From Lysinibacillus sp. SGAir0095 (GTDB taxonomy: Bacteria > Bacillota > Bacilli > Bacillales_A > Planococcaceae): a DNA stretch of 48,000 bases. A program made the translations under genes and the position numbers. The stretch spans positions 72,001 to 120,000 of the forward strand of contig NZ_CP028083.1 in NCBI RefSeq assembly GCF_005491425.1, given 5' to 3'. Each line of letters begins with the position of its first letter. Position 1 is the first letter of the stretch. The notes beneath the pieces are model-generated. The model saw nothing but the letters and a program-made list of their open reading frames with translations, did not search any database and was not told the DNA's origin. This document shows, piece after piece, positions 31,180 through 38,842 of this stretch.

Positions 31180-31470
31180 ATGCGAATAGATAAATTTTTA
31201 AAAGTCTCAAGATTAATTAAAAGACGTACGCTTGCGAAGGAAGTAGCTGATCAGGGAAGAATTACGATTAACGGCAAAGTAGCGAAAGCTGGATCGGCTG
31301 TAAAAGTAGGTGACGAGCTAGCTATCCGTTTCGGACAGAAGGTTGTAACGGCACGAGTAGAAGATTTACGAGAAAATGTACGTAAAGAAGAAGCAATGAA
31401 AATGTTTACGATTCTAAAAGAAGAAAAGCTTGATAAAATAGAACCTCAATTTATCGATGATGAAGAATAG
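31180..31470 (+). CDS. rqcP: S4-domain ribosome quality control protein RqcP (YabO)
   Basis: RqcP works with RqcH on stalled 50S subunits to add alanine tails to incomplete proteins. The 96-residue protein starts with the S4 RNA-binding fold: MRIDKFLKVSRLIKRRTLAKE, then GRITINGKVAKAGSAVKVGDEL, and ends in an acidic tail. AAGGAGA is inside the yabN end. The order yabN-rqcP-yabP-yabQ-divIC is conserved in Bacillales. A terminator follows. Confidence 0.95.
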   Translation: MRIDKFLKVSRLIKRRTLAKEVADQGRITINGKVAKAGSAVKVGDELAIRFGQKVVTARVEDLRENVRKEEAMKMFTILKEEKLDKIEPQFIDDEE

Positions 31471-31527
31471 AGAATAGAACTTAGTATCGAAAATAAATTA
31501 TGAGAATAAAAAATATTAAATTTCTAG

Positions 31528-31562
31528 AGCATGACAACAAAATAGTTGTCATGCTTCTTTTA
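31528..31562 (+). terminator. Terminator after rqcP
   Basis: AGCATGACAAC pairs perfectly with GTTGTCATGCT around AAAATA, followed by TCTTTTAG. Confidence 0.85.
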
Positions 31563-31577
31563 GTTTCTGCATAAAGT
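31549..31577 (+). promoter_or_regulatory. Candidate sigma-E promoter of yabPQ
   Basis: TCATGCT, a 14-base spacer and CATAAAGT resemble the sigma-E consensus (kmATATT, cATAcanT). The -10 is good and the -35 imperfect. The -35 lies in the descending arm of the rqcP terminator. Confidence 0.5.
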
Positions 31578-31614
31578 GAACAGAACAAACACAAACAAGC
31601 GAAGGAGGAACGAT

Positions 31615-31914
31615 ATGACGCTACATCAAGAAAGCAATCGTTACACTATGACATCTGGTGACCATCTTGTGACTGTGCGCAATCGAAAAAGAATGGACAT
31701 GACTTCTGTAAAGGAAATTGAGCGTTTCGATCAAGAAGAGTTTTATATCCGAACAGCTCAAGGTCACTTACTAATCCGCGGTGAGGAATTACGTATTGTT
31801 CATTTAGACGTCGATAAAGGGTTATTGACATTGGAAGGAAATGTGAAACTAGTACAATATGATGATGAAGATAGTGGGTTATCAAAAGGCTTCCTCCATA
31901 AATTATTTGGATGA
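31615..31914 (+). CDS. yabP: Sporulation protein YabP
   Basis: YabP is a mother-cell sporulation protein encoded with YabQ. The 99-residue protein is beta-rich and has the family's VTVRNRKRMDMTSVKEIERFD and IRGEELRIVHLDVDKGLLTLEG segments. The ATG has AAGGAGG 6 bases upstream; an in-frame ATG 13 codons earlier overlaps the promoter candidate and is rejected. Its stop overlaps the yabQ start (ATGA), so the two are translated together. Confidence 0.94.
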   Translation: MTLHQESNRYTMTSGDHLVTVRNRKRMDMTSVKEIERFDQEEFYIRTAQGHLLIRGEELRIVHLDVDKGLLTLEGNVKLVQYDDEDSGLSKGFLHKLFG

Positions 31915-32408
31915 CCATAAATGAACAGGTTGTAAGTATATTGATCATGGCGCTTAGTGGTTTACTAATTGGTGCAATTATTGATTGTACTAGGTTTTCC
32001 CTAAGTGCTTTAAGTCAAAAGTCAATCTTAAAAAGAATGGGATATGGAGTAGAGCTTATTGTTTGGGCACTTTTAGGTGCCCTAACATTTTATATTTTAT
32101 TTACTATTAAGGGTGGAGAATGGCGTTTAGTTGATCCATTAGCTCAAATTTTAGGAATCTTTTTATATGAATCTGTGTTTCAGCCTTATTTCCGTTTTGT
32201 TGGACGAGTATTTATTTTCCTTATAATTAAGCCTATTATCGCAATTATTAAGTTCATAAAATATATCATTGTTAGTACTATAAGACTGATAATGCGTATT
32301 ATTTTGATAATATCACTCCCTTTCCGCAAAATATATACCAGATTCCTCAAAAAACATATTCAGAGATTTTCTAAAAAATATAGAAGGACTTTCTTTAAAA
32401 AACGTTGA
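31911..32408 (+). CDS. yabQ: Spore cortex biosynthesis protein YabQ
   Basis: YabQ is a mother-cell membrane protein needed for spore cortex formation in B. subtilis. The 165-residue protein has about four hydrophobic segments (near 7-24, 45-63, 75-90, 97-125) and a very basic C-terminus ending in a Lys/Arg-rich tail, predicted to face the cytoplasm. It overlaps yabP by 4 bases (ATGA). No terminator separates it from divIC. Confidence 0.92.
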   Translation: MTINEQVVSILIMALSGLLIGAIIDCTRFSLSALSQKSILKRMGYGVELIVWALLGALTFYILFTIKGGEWRLVDPLAQILGIFLYESVFQPYFRFVGRVFIFLIIKPIIAIIKFIKYIIVSTIRLIMRIILIISLPFRKIYTRFLKKHIQRFSKKYRRTFFKKR

Positions 32409-32452
32409 AATAGAAGTATAATAGAATGTACAGACTTTTGGAGGTGACGGAT

Positions 32453-32869
32453 ATGGTAAAGCGTCAAAAACGACAATTTAATAACGTTCGAGCGCTTGAA
32501 AATGACTATGTCCGATCAACTGAAACACACGCAAAATATTCAAAGAAACAAAAAGTGCGAATTCGTAGAAGGTTGCTTGTTTTCGGATTACTAGCTTCGG
32601 TTATTCTTGTTCTTTTAGTAAGCACGACTATTTCTCAAAATAAGCGGCTTGCAGAAAAACAAGAGCTAAAAGAAGACGTAGTGACTAAACTGGACGAAGT
32701 AAAAGAACAACAAGATATGCTAAGCTTGCAAATAGCTAAACTTGAAGATGATGAATACATTGCAAAGTTAGCGCGTAAAGAATATTTTTTATCAGACAAT
32801 GGAGAAATTATTTTCACGATACCTGACGAAGAAGAAAAAGATGAAAAGTCCGATAAAAATTCCAATTAA
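32453..32869 (+). CDS. divIC: Cell division protein DivIC
   Basis: DivIC (FtsB-like) forms the septal complex with FtsL and DivIB. The 138-residue protein has a basic cytoplasmic N-terminus (1-40), one membrane segment (41-60) and an extracellular coiled coil (about 62-105), followed by ARKEYFLSDNGEIIF and an acidic tail. GGAGGTGA lies 6 bases before this ATG; an upstream in-frame start lacks a site. It follows yabQ by 44 bases and ends before a terminator. Confidence 0.95.
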   Translation: MVKRQKRQFNNVRALENDYVRSTETHAKYSKKQKVRIRRRLLVFGLLASVILVLLVSTTISQNKRLAEKQELKEDVVTKLDEVKEQQDMLSLQIAKLEDDEYIAKLARKEYFLSDNGEIIFTIPDEEEKDEKSDKNSN

Positions 32870-32932
32870 TAACATCTGATAGCGGTGAAAAGTCGCTTAT
32901 TTTCAATTCAAAAAGTGGTTTTCGAGTGATAG

Positions 32933-32964
32933 AAAAAGAGTTGTCTTGTTGACACTCTTTTTTT
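32933..32964 (+). terminator. Terminator after divIC
   Basis: AAAAGAGT pairs with ACTCTTTT, extended by GTC/GAC in the inner part, and is followed by a T-run. Confidence 0.75.
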
Positions 32965-32976
32965 GTTGGCTATAAT
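32949..32976 (+). promoter_or_regulatory. Sigma-A promoter of yabR
   Basis: TTGACA, a 16-base spacer and TATAAT. The -35 lies within the descending arm of the divIC terminator. The predicted leader is about 85 bases. Confidence 0.75.
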
Positions 32977-33068
32977 AAAATATAAACGTGAATCAATTTT
33001 GCACGTTACACTAAATTTGACTACTGGCTTTTATAGCCGCTTAAATTTTAAGGAGGAGCATTTTTTTT

Positions 33069-33503
33069 ATGTCAATTGAAGTAGGCAGCAAAGTACAAGG
33101 TAAAGTAACAGGAATCACAAATTTTGGAGCATTCGTTGAGCTGCCAGATGGCAAAACGGGCCTAGTTCACATTAGTGAAGTTGCAGACAACTATGTTAAA
33201 GACATCAACGAGCATCTTAAAGTTGGAGATGTTGTTGAAGTAAAGGTGATGAATGTTGAAGCGGATGGTAAAATCGGTTTATCAATCCGTAAAGCAAAGC
33301 CTCAACCAGAAAGAACTGAACGTCCTGAACGTCCTCATCGTCCACGTCGTGATAACAATCGTTCTAATGATCGAAATGGTCCAACAAAAGAAAACTTTGA
33401 GCAAAAAATGGCACGATTCCTAAAAGATAGTGACGAACGTCTTGCAACTTTAAAACGTGCAACTGAGTCAAAACGCGGTGGCCGTGGAGCTAGAAGAGGG
33501 TAG
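33069..33503 (+). CDS. yabR: S1 domain RNA-binding protein (YabR / GSP13 type)
   Basis: This 144-residue protein has one S1 RNA-binding domain at 1-75 (GSKVQGKVTGITNFGAFVEL, GLVHISEVAD, GKIGLSIRKAK). A proline/arginine-rich disordered linker (about 78-105) and a basic helical tail ending RGGRGARRG follow. Related small S1 proteins associate with ribosomes; the exact role here is inferred. AAGGAGGAG precedes the ATG. It has its own strong promoter and a terminator. Confidence 0.94.
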   Translation: MSIEVGSKVQGKVTGITNFGAFVELPDGKTGLVHISEVADNYVKDINEHLKVGDVVEVKVMNVEADGKIGLSIRKAKPQPERTERPERPHRPRRDNNRSNDRNGPTKENFEQKMARFLKDSDERLATLKRATESKRGGRGARRG

Positions 33504-33546
33504 TTTGCTGTCTGTTTTAAAGCGTAGAAAAAGTGTTATATAGATA

Positions 33547-33587
33547 AAAGACTGTTTGTAGGGGAGAACCTACAAACAGTCTTTTTT
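33547..33587 (+). terminator. Terminator after yabR
   Basis: AAGACTGTTTGTAGG pairs perfectly with CCTACAAACAGTCTT around GGAGAA, followed by TTTT. Confidence 0.95.
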
Positions 33588-33691
33588 GGTTTATTATCAA
33601 AGTGTATTGGGGTTAATTTGATTGAATCTATAATAGGATAATCAACACTTTCATAGCCTCTAACGTTTTGTGAAGTAAAAGTTACTTCCTT

Positions 33692-33874
33692 TTATTTACC
33701 TTTTTCGCTTAACAGCAGCCTGGTAACACCGAAAATGCCTATTCCACAAAGGATTAGGCCGCCAATTAGCATAATCAGCTGCCAAATTGCAGGGATTGTT
33801 AAAATGATACCTAATACGACTAAAATCGAGCCCGTCGAACATAAAAGAGCAAGTAAACTAAAGCTGTTTAACAT
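33692..33874 (-). CDS. Small uncharacterised membrane protein (60 residues)
   Basis: I do not recognise this gene. It encodes 60 residues with two hydrophobic segments (about 5-28 and 30-54) joined by a short Pro/Trp turn, and ends in a short charged tail, SEKGK. CGGAGGC lies 9 bases before the ATG on the minus strand, which supports real translation. It lies alone on the minus strand between the yabR terminator and spoIIE, where B. subtilis carries tRNA genes. A glycine-rich GGLILCGIGIFG motif in the second segment suggests helix packing. No function can be given. Confidence 0.65.
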   Translation of the reverse strand: MLNSFSLLALLCSTGSILVVLGIILTIPAIWQLIMLIGGLILCGIGIFGVTRLLLSEKGK

Positions 33875-34000
33875 GACAAATTGCCTCCGAATTTCAACTA
33901 CATAAATTTATATTTCCAGTTTATCCTTCAAAACCCTATAAATAAAGTAGTCTATCTTCACCTTTTTCAAATATCCGACAAGTATTTTGGGTTGTTGTCT

Positions 34001-34019
34001 TATCGAAATTTAAGTCGAA
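34001..34019 (+). promoter_or_regulatory. 0A-box-like heptamers upstream of spoIIE
   Basis: TATCGAA (34001-34007) and AGTCGAA (34013-34019) each differ from TGTCGAA by one base. They are spaced 12 bases apart in the same orientation. A third near-match, TCCGACA, lies at 33974-33980 in reverse orientation. Confidence 0.55.
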
Positions 34020-34045
34020 CGATTTTAACTCTATGATTTCACTAC

Positions 34046-34078
34046 TAGACAAATTTTACGGAATCTCTTTTATATAAT
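34046..34078 (+). promoter_or_regulatory. Spo0A-type sigma-A promoter of spoIIE with a 21-base spacer
   Basis: TAGACA and TATAAT are separated by 21 bases. Over-long spacing is the hallmark of Spo0A~P-activated sigma-A promoters such as spoIIG and spoIIE in B. subtilis. Confidence 0.75.
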
Positions 34079-34114
34079 AGTCGCTAACACAATCTATCAA
34101 AGGAGATGTAAAAA

Positions 34115-36508
34115 ATGGCAAATATTGAAATGATCAATGAAAAGTCATCAGGTCTATCTTTCTTTAAGAGCTTTTCTCTCAAGAAATCAAGTTTCCTGAT
34201 ACACATTTTCTTTTTATTGTTGGCATTGTTTCTATCAAGAGCAGTAATGTTTGAAGCGGCCGTTCCGTTTTTATTACCTCTTTGGGCAATTGTCAAACAG
34301 AGATACGAAAATGAGAAATGGGCAGTACTCGTAGGGGGCTTAATAGGAGCGTTATCTTTAAGTTTAGGGCAGGCATTTATTTTAGGTTTACAGCTTGTAT
34401 TATATGACCTCATTACCCGTTTTAGATTTTGGAAACTACCAATGGGTATATCAGTGAGTTTAGCCATCTTTTTTGGACAATTTATATGGCAGGGGATTCA
34501 CTATTTAGATATACCGCCATTAATTGTACAACTATATATTTACTATGAAGTAATACTTGCATTTTTAATGACGATTTTTGTGAATCTTTTTTTGGTTCAG
34601 CCTCACCGATTCTGGGCAGCCGGGTGGAGTTATGAGCGGGTAGGGGCAGGACTTGTCATTTTAGCAATGGTGTTAACCGGTGTTCAATCTGTAGTGGTTT
34701 CCTCGTTTGGTTTATATCCGTTCTTACTGCATTTAGCAATTTGTATTGCGGCAATAACAGGAGGAGTCCCTATTGCTGCTATGGTCGCGACCATTGTAGG
34801 TGCCTTGGTTGGAATTGCGAAGTTGTCCTTTACTGGGATGATTTCAGTATATGCCATGACAGGTGTAGTAGCAGGACTATTTAGTAAAGTGGGACGTTTT
34901 GGTGTTGTGATCGGTAGTGTTGTTCCAAGTGTCTTTTTCTTCTTTTACGATGCAACCCTTCCCTTAGATACTGTGTATTTTGTGTCAATTGCTATTGCGG
35001 GAATCGTTTTCTTTGCATTACCGAAAAGTATGTTTACATTCCTTTATGATGTAATCCATCCTAAACGAGATGAAGTTTTACTTCAACGGCAACAATGGTT
35101 GACAGAACATACAACAGAAAAGCTGGAGTCCTTTCAAAATTTTGTTGTGTTTATGAAAGAGTTAGTATTTGACCGTTTTACATCGACAGAAACAGTAAAT
35201 GAAACTAGAAAGGTGGAACCATGTGCAACTTGTCTAAGTTGTTTTCGATATGATAGCTGTTGGGGTGCAAAAAATATCATGGAACCCATTATCGAGGATT
35301 GGTTTGTAGCGAGGGCGGGCATTAAGGAATCTGAACAAATCAGAGCGGAAAAACGTATTAAGGCACAATGCGTTAAATCAACAAGGCTGCTGGAAGAATT
35401 AGACCATCAACTTTATACCGACAAAATGAATGGTCAATTCTATCATGGTAAAAAAATGATTGCGCTGCAACTTCGAGATTTAAGTAATCATTTAAATAAA
35501 CTTATGGAAGATATGAGAGATGAAACACTCTCTTTCAAAACAATAGAGGAAGAATTAGAGCAGCAATTTAAACGAGCACAAGTGCAATGTTTTCAAATTG
35601 ACGTGTTAAATAATACAGTCGGAGAAAGAGTTGTTATTTGTTCATTTGCTCAAAAGAATAGGAGCCATGAGGATCAATATATGCTTTGTGAACGAATAGT
35701 TCTACCTATATTGTATGATGTCTTTTCAGAACCATTTCAAGTGGAGAAAATCTCTGACCAAAAAAATCCTTTTGCACATGTGCAAATACGCTTTCGCTCA
35801 GCAGTTCGCTATGAAATAGAGTATGATATATATAGTAGGGCGAAAAATTCGGCATGGGTTTCAGGAGATACACACGCCATTTTCCATATCCATCCGGGAC
35901 TTGTGGCTGTGATGCTATCAGATGGTATGGGACAAAGCAGGGAAGCGCAGCGGGAAAGTCGTCGTTTAGTACGTTTAATGAGAGAGTGTTTAAGCTATAA
36001 TATGAATCCAGAAACAGCGATGCACACTTTACACTATGTTATGTCTCTTAATCGGGAAGTAGACATGTATGCAACAATTGATTTTGCCTTAGTTGATTTG
36101 CAAAAAGGTTCACTTTGGTCATGGAAGGCAGGAAGTATGTCCACTTATATATTGCGTGGAGAGAGATTGCTAAAAGTAGATGGGGCAGCAGCTCCTGTCG
36201 GGTTCATGCCAGTATTTTCAATCGAGACAGAAAAAGTTAATTTGCTAGCAGATGATTTCGTTGTTATGGTTTCCGATGGTGTCTTTTCTAGTGAATTTGA
36301 TTGGGAAGAACAAGAGAAATATCTAGTGAAGTTATTAAAGGCCCGCATACAGAATGATATGCCAATTGAAGTGATCTTGTATGATGTTATGGAGCAGTTT
36401 GGAGAAGTCTATCCAGTGGATGATGATTGTACAGTCATTATGTTTTCAGTCAATCATGTTGTTCCGAAATGGGCTGTATTTAGTCCTTTAAGTAAGGGAA
36501 TTTCATAA
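34115..36508 (+). CDS. spoIIE: Stage II sporulation protein E (PP2C phosphatase)
   Basis: SpoIIE is the septal phosphatase that dephosphorylates SpoIIAA to activate sigma-F, and it also interacts with FtsZ. The 797-residue protein has about ten membrane segments in the first ~320 residues, a central oligomerisation/FtsZ-binding region including a Cys-rich ATCLSCFRYDSCWG stretch (about 370-385), and a C-terminal PP2C domain from about 590. Metal-binding aspartates are in VMLSDGMGQS (about 600), DDFVVMVSDGVF and VDDDCTVIM. AAGGAGATG precedes the ATG by 7 bases. tilS follows directly, so yabS and yabT are absent here. Confidence 0.97.
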   Translation: MANIEMINEKSSGLSFFKSFSLKKSSFLIHIFFLLLALFLSRAVMFEAAVPFLLPLWAIVKQRYENEKWAVLVGGLIGALSLSLGQAFILGLQLVLYDLITRFRFWKLPMGISVSLAIFFGQFIWQGIHYLDIPPLIVQLYIYYEVILAFLMTIFVNLFLVQPHRFWAAGWSYERVGAGLVILAMVLTGVQSVVVSSFGLYPFLLHLAICIAAITGGVPIAAMVATIVGALVGIAKLSFTGMISVYAMTGVVAGLFSKVGRFGVVIGSVVPSVFFFFYDATLPLDTVYFVSIAIAGIVFFALPKSMFTFLYDVIHPKRDEVLLQRQQWLTEHTTEKLESFQNFVVFMKELVFDRFTSTETVNETRKVEPCATCLSCFRYDSCWGAKNIMEPIIEDWFVARAGIKESEQIRAEKRIKAQCVKSTRLLEELDHQLYTDKMNGQFYHGKKMIALQLRDLSNHLNKLMEDMRDETLSFKTIEEELEQQFKRAQVQCFQIDVLNNTVGERVVICSFAQKNRSHEDQYMLCERIVLPILYDVFSEPFQVEKISDQKNPFAHVQIRFRSAVRYEIEYDIYSRAKNSAWVSGDTHAIFHIHPGLVAVMLSDGMGQSREAQRESRRLVRLMRECLSYNMNPETAMHTLHYVMSLNREVDMYATIDFALVDLQKGSLWSWKAGSMSTYILRGERLLKVDGAAAPVGFMPVFSIETEKVNLLADDFVVMVSDGVFSSEFDWEEQEKYLVKLLKARIQNDMPIEVILYDVMEQFGEVYPVDDDCTVIMFSVNHVVPKWAVFSPLSKGIS

Positions 36509-36547
36509 ATGATGAGTAATTATTGATTTACGCTGAGGTGAGAAGAT

Positions 36548-37966
36548 GTGTCATTTGAATTAAAAATACAAAAATATATTTACGAACAACAACTAGTAGA
36601 AAAAGGCGACCGTCTTCTCATTGCTTGTTCTGGTGGAATGGATTCTATGGGTTTAGTCCACTTTTTTAAGAAGTTCCAACATATTTTTGAAATTAGATTA
36701 TTTGTTGCTCATGTAGACCATATGCTAAGAGGAGAGACATCTCTAGAAGACCGAAGATTTGTCGAACAGTATTGTCATCATCACAATATCCCTGTTTTTA
36801 GTACCTCAATTCCTATCCCTCAATTACTTCGAGAAGAAGGAGGAAACTCACAAGCACTTTGCCGAAGAGAGCGCTACGCATATTTTGAAGAGATGATGGA
36901 AAAATACGATATTGATAAGCTGGTAACCGCTCATCATGCGGACGATCAACTGGAGTCAATTCTAATGGCCTTAACCAAGGCGGGTACCATTAGTGGTATG
37001 AAGGGTATATATGCGAAAAGAAAGTTCTCGAATGGTACAATTATTCGACCATTTTTAACGGTTACAAAAGTGGAGATAAGGGAATATCTAGAAGAGAATG
37101 AAGGTTCGTTTCGAGAAGATGCCAGTAATTTAAAAGATGATTACACACGCAATCGTTTTCGTCACCATGTCGTACCCTTATTAAAGAGCGAAAATAGGAA
37201 TATTTCTTCACATGCAGTCCAATTTGCAGAACAATTGCAGCAGGATGATGATTTATTAAAAACTATGGCATTAGAGCGTTTTCCCCACATTGTCATAAAA
37301 AATGGAAAACAGTCATATACACTTAAAATTCCCTTATTTCAAAAAGAACCAGTTGCTTTACAAAGAAGAATCATTTTAATACTATTAAACTATCTTTACA
37401 ATAGTTATAAATTTATCCAAAGTCATACACTTATTTCCTCAATTTTAAATTTGTGCGGAACCATCCATGGAAGTGCAAGTCTTCATTTACCAGAAAAGTT
37501 CATTGCAAAGCGAAATTATGATGAAGTAAAGTTTGAAAAATTAACAGATTCAGGATATGAAAATCTTCCTCAACAAACGCTGTTGGTGGAAGAGTGGACG
37601 CAACTGCAAAATGGCATTCGATTATACATAGGAGAAGCCTCTAATGTTGTACACACTTTTGGACAGGAGTTAGGTAAATATTATTTTAATTCGAATATGG
37701 TTACTATGCCAATTTCAATAAGAACTAGGGCAAGTGGGGATCGGATATTATTAAAAGGAATGGAAAATCCGAAAAGACTGTCCAGATTATTTATTGATGA
37801 AAAGGTTCCGTTAGATGAACGAGAGCGTTGGCCGATTGTTGTTGATGCCAAAGATCAAGTGTTAGCAGTTATAGGTTTACGTGTAAATAAATCACTATCC
37901 ACTATTAAACAGGCCAATGATGACAAGGTTCTCATAATCGCAAGGGAAAATAGTAACGATTTATGA
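36548..37966 (+). CDS. tilS: tRNA(Ile)-lysidine synthetase
   Basis: TilS attaches lysine to C34 of tRNA-Ile(CAU), changing both its amino-acid and codon identity. In 472 residues it has the PP-loop LLIACSGGMDSMGLVHF (SGGMDS at about 27-32), HVDHMLRG, TAHHADDQLES, and the TilS-specific C-terminal domain with IRTRASGDRI and GLRVNKS. The start is GTG with GAGGTGAGA upstream. It precedes hpt and ftsH, as in B. subtilis, but a 198-base gap separates it from hpt. Confidence 0.95.
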   Translation: MSFELKIQKYIYEQQLVEKGDRLLIACSGGMDSMGLVHFFKKFQHIFEIRLFVAHVDHMLRGETSLEDRRFVEQYCHHHNIPVFSTSIPIPQLLREEGGNSQALCRRERYAYFEEMMEKYDIDKLVTAHHADDQLESILMALTKAGTISGMKGIYAKRKFSNGTIIRPFLTVTKVEIREYLEENEGSFREDASNLKDDYTRNRFRHHVVPLLKSENRNISSHAVQFAEQLQQDDDLLKTMALERFPHIVIKNGKQSYTLKIPLFQKEPVALQRRIILILLNYLYNSYKFIQSHTLISSILNLCGTIHGSASLHLPEKFIAKRNYDEVKFEKLTDSGYENLPQQTLLVEEWTQLQNGIRLYIGEASNVVHTFGQELGKYYFNSNMVTMPISIRTRASGDRILLKGMENPKRLSRLFIDEKVPLDERERWPIVVDAKDQVLAVIGLRVNKSLSTIKQANDDKVLIIARENSNDL

Positions 37967-38164
37967 ATAAAATAAGCTATTATAAATAGTAATGATATAT
38001 TTTTAAACAGCGCGAATTTTATGCGTTATGCTCAGGATTTATATTTTTCACATAAAGTAAGTTAAAAACGATTAAATTTCTAATCAATTGAACACATTTT
38101 TAAAGGGTATTTACATTAATTTTATTATTGTTTTAGGTGTTTGAAAATTCAAGGAGGAACCACC

Positions 38165-38707
38165 ATGATTCAAAATGACATTGAAAAAATTTTATTAACA
38201 GAAGAACAAATCCAAGAAAGAATAGCTGAACTCGGAGCTCAACTAACAGAAGAGTACAAAGATCAGTTCCCACTTGCAATAGGTGTTTTAAAAGGTGCTA
38301 TACCTTTTATGACAGATTTAATGAAGCGTTTTGAATCATACATTGAAATCGACTTTATGGATGTATCTAGCTATGGAAATGCCACGGTATCATCAGGGGA
38401 AGTAAAAATTTTAAAAGACTTAAATACAAGTGTAGAAGGTCGCGATGTTATCATTATCGAAGACATTATCGACAGTGGTTTAACATTAAGCTATCTAGTA
38501 GATTTATTTAAATATCGTAAAGCAAAAACAATTAAAATTGTCACACTTTTAGATAAGCCATCTGGCCGTAAAGTTGACCTGAAAGCAGATGTTGTTGGTT
38601 TTGAAGTACCAGATGGATTTGTAGTTGGATATGGATTAGATTACGCAGAAAAATATCGTAACCTGCCATACATCGGTATCTTAAAAAGAGAAGTTTATTC
38701 CTTCTAA
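38165..38707 (+). CDS. hpt: Hypoxanthine-guanine phosphoribosyltransferase
   Basis: Hpt salvages hypoxanthine and guanine with PRPP. The 180-residue protein shows the PRPP-binding signature [33 protein letters not shown] near the start and the C-terminal [18 protein letters not shown] use the ATG with AAGGAGG 7 bases upstream; eight residues of upstream open frame include the ribosome binding site and are rejected. It is followed by ftsH, whose own promoter lies in between. Confidence 0.96.
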   Translation: MIQNDIEKILLTEEQIQERIAELGAQLTEEYKDQFPLAIGVLKGAIPFMTDLMKRFESYIEIDFMDVSSYGNATVSSGEVKILKDLNTSVEGRDVIIIEDIIDSGLTLSYLVDLFKYRKAKTIKIVTLLDKPSGRKVDLKADVVGFEVPDGFVVGYGLDYAEKYRNLPYIGILKREVYSF

Positions 38708-38771
38708 AATTTTAATTTTTGTATAATTTTCAACAAAAATTGTAAATTGCGAATTTTACCGGTGCTTTTCG

Positions 38772-38801
38772 TTGTATGAAAAAATAATGGTATGTTAAGA
38801 T
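38772..38801 (+). promoter_or_regulatory. Promoter of ftsH with extended -10
   Basis: TTGTAT, an 18-base spacer and TAAGAT, with TG one base before the -10 (TGTTAAGAT). It lies 41 bases before ftsH. Confidence 0.55.
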
Positions 38802-38842
38802 TTTACTTATAGTTTTTCTGTTATGTTGTGAGGAGGCTGGGG

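Noticed and set aside
33590..34110. tRNA genes expected between yabR and spoIIE
   Set aside because: B. subtilis has tRNA genes here, but I found no cloverleaf, TTCGA-type T-loop or CCA end in this stretch.
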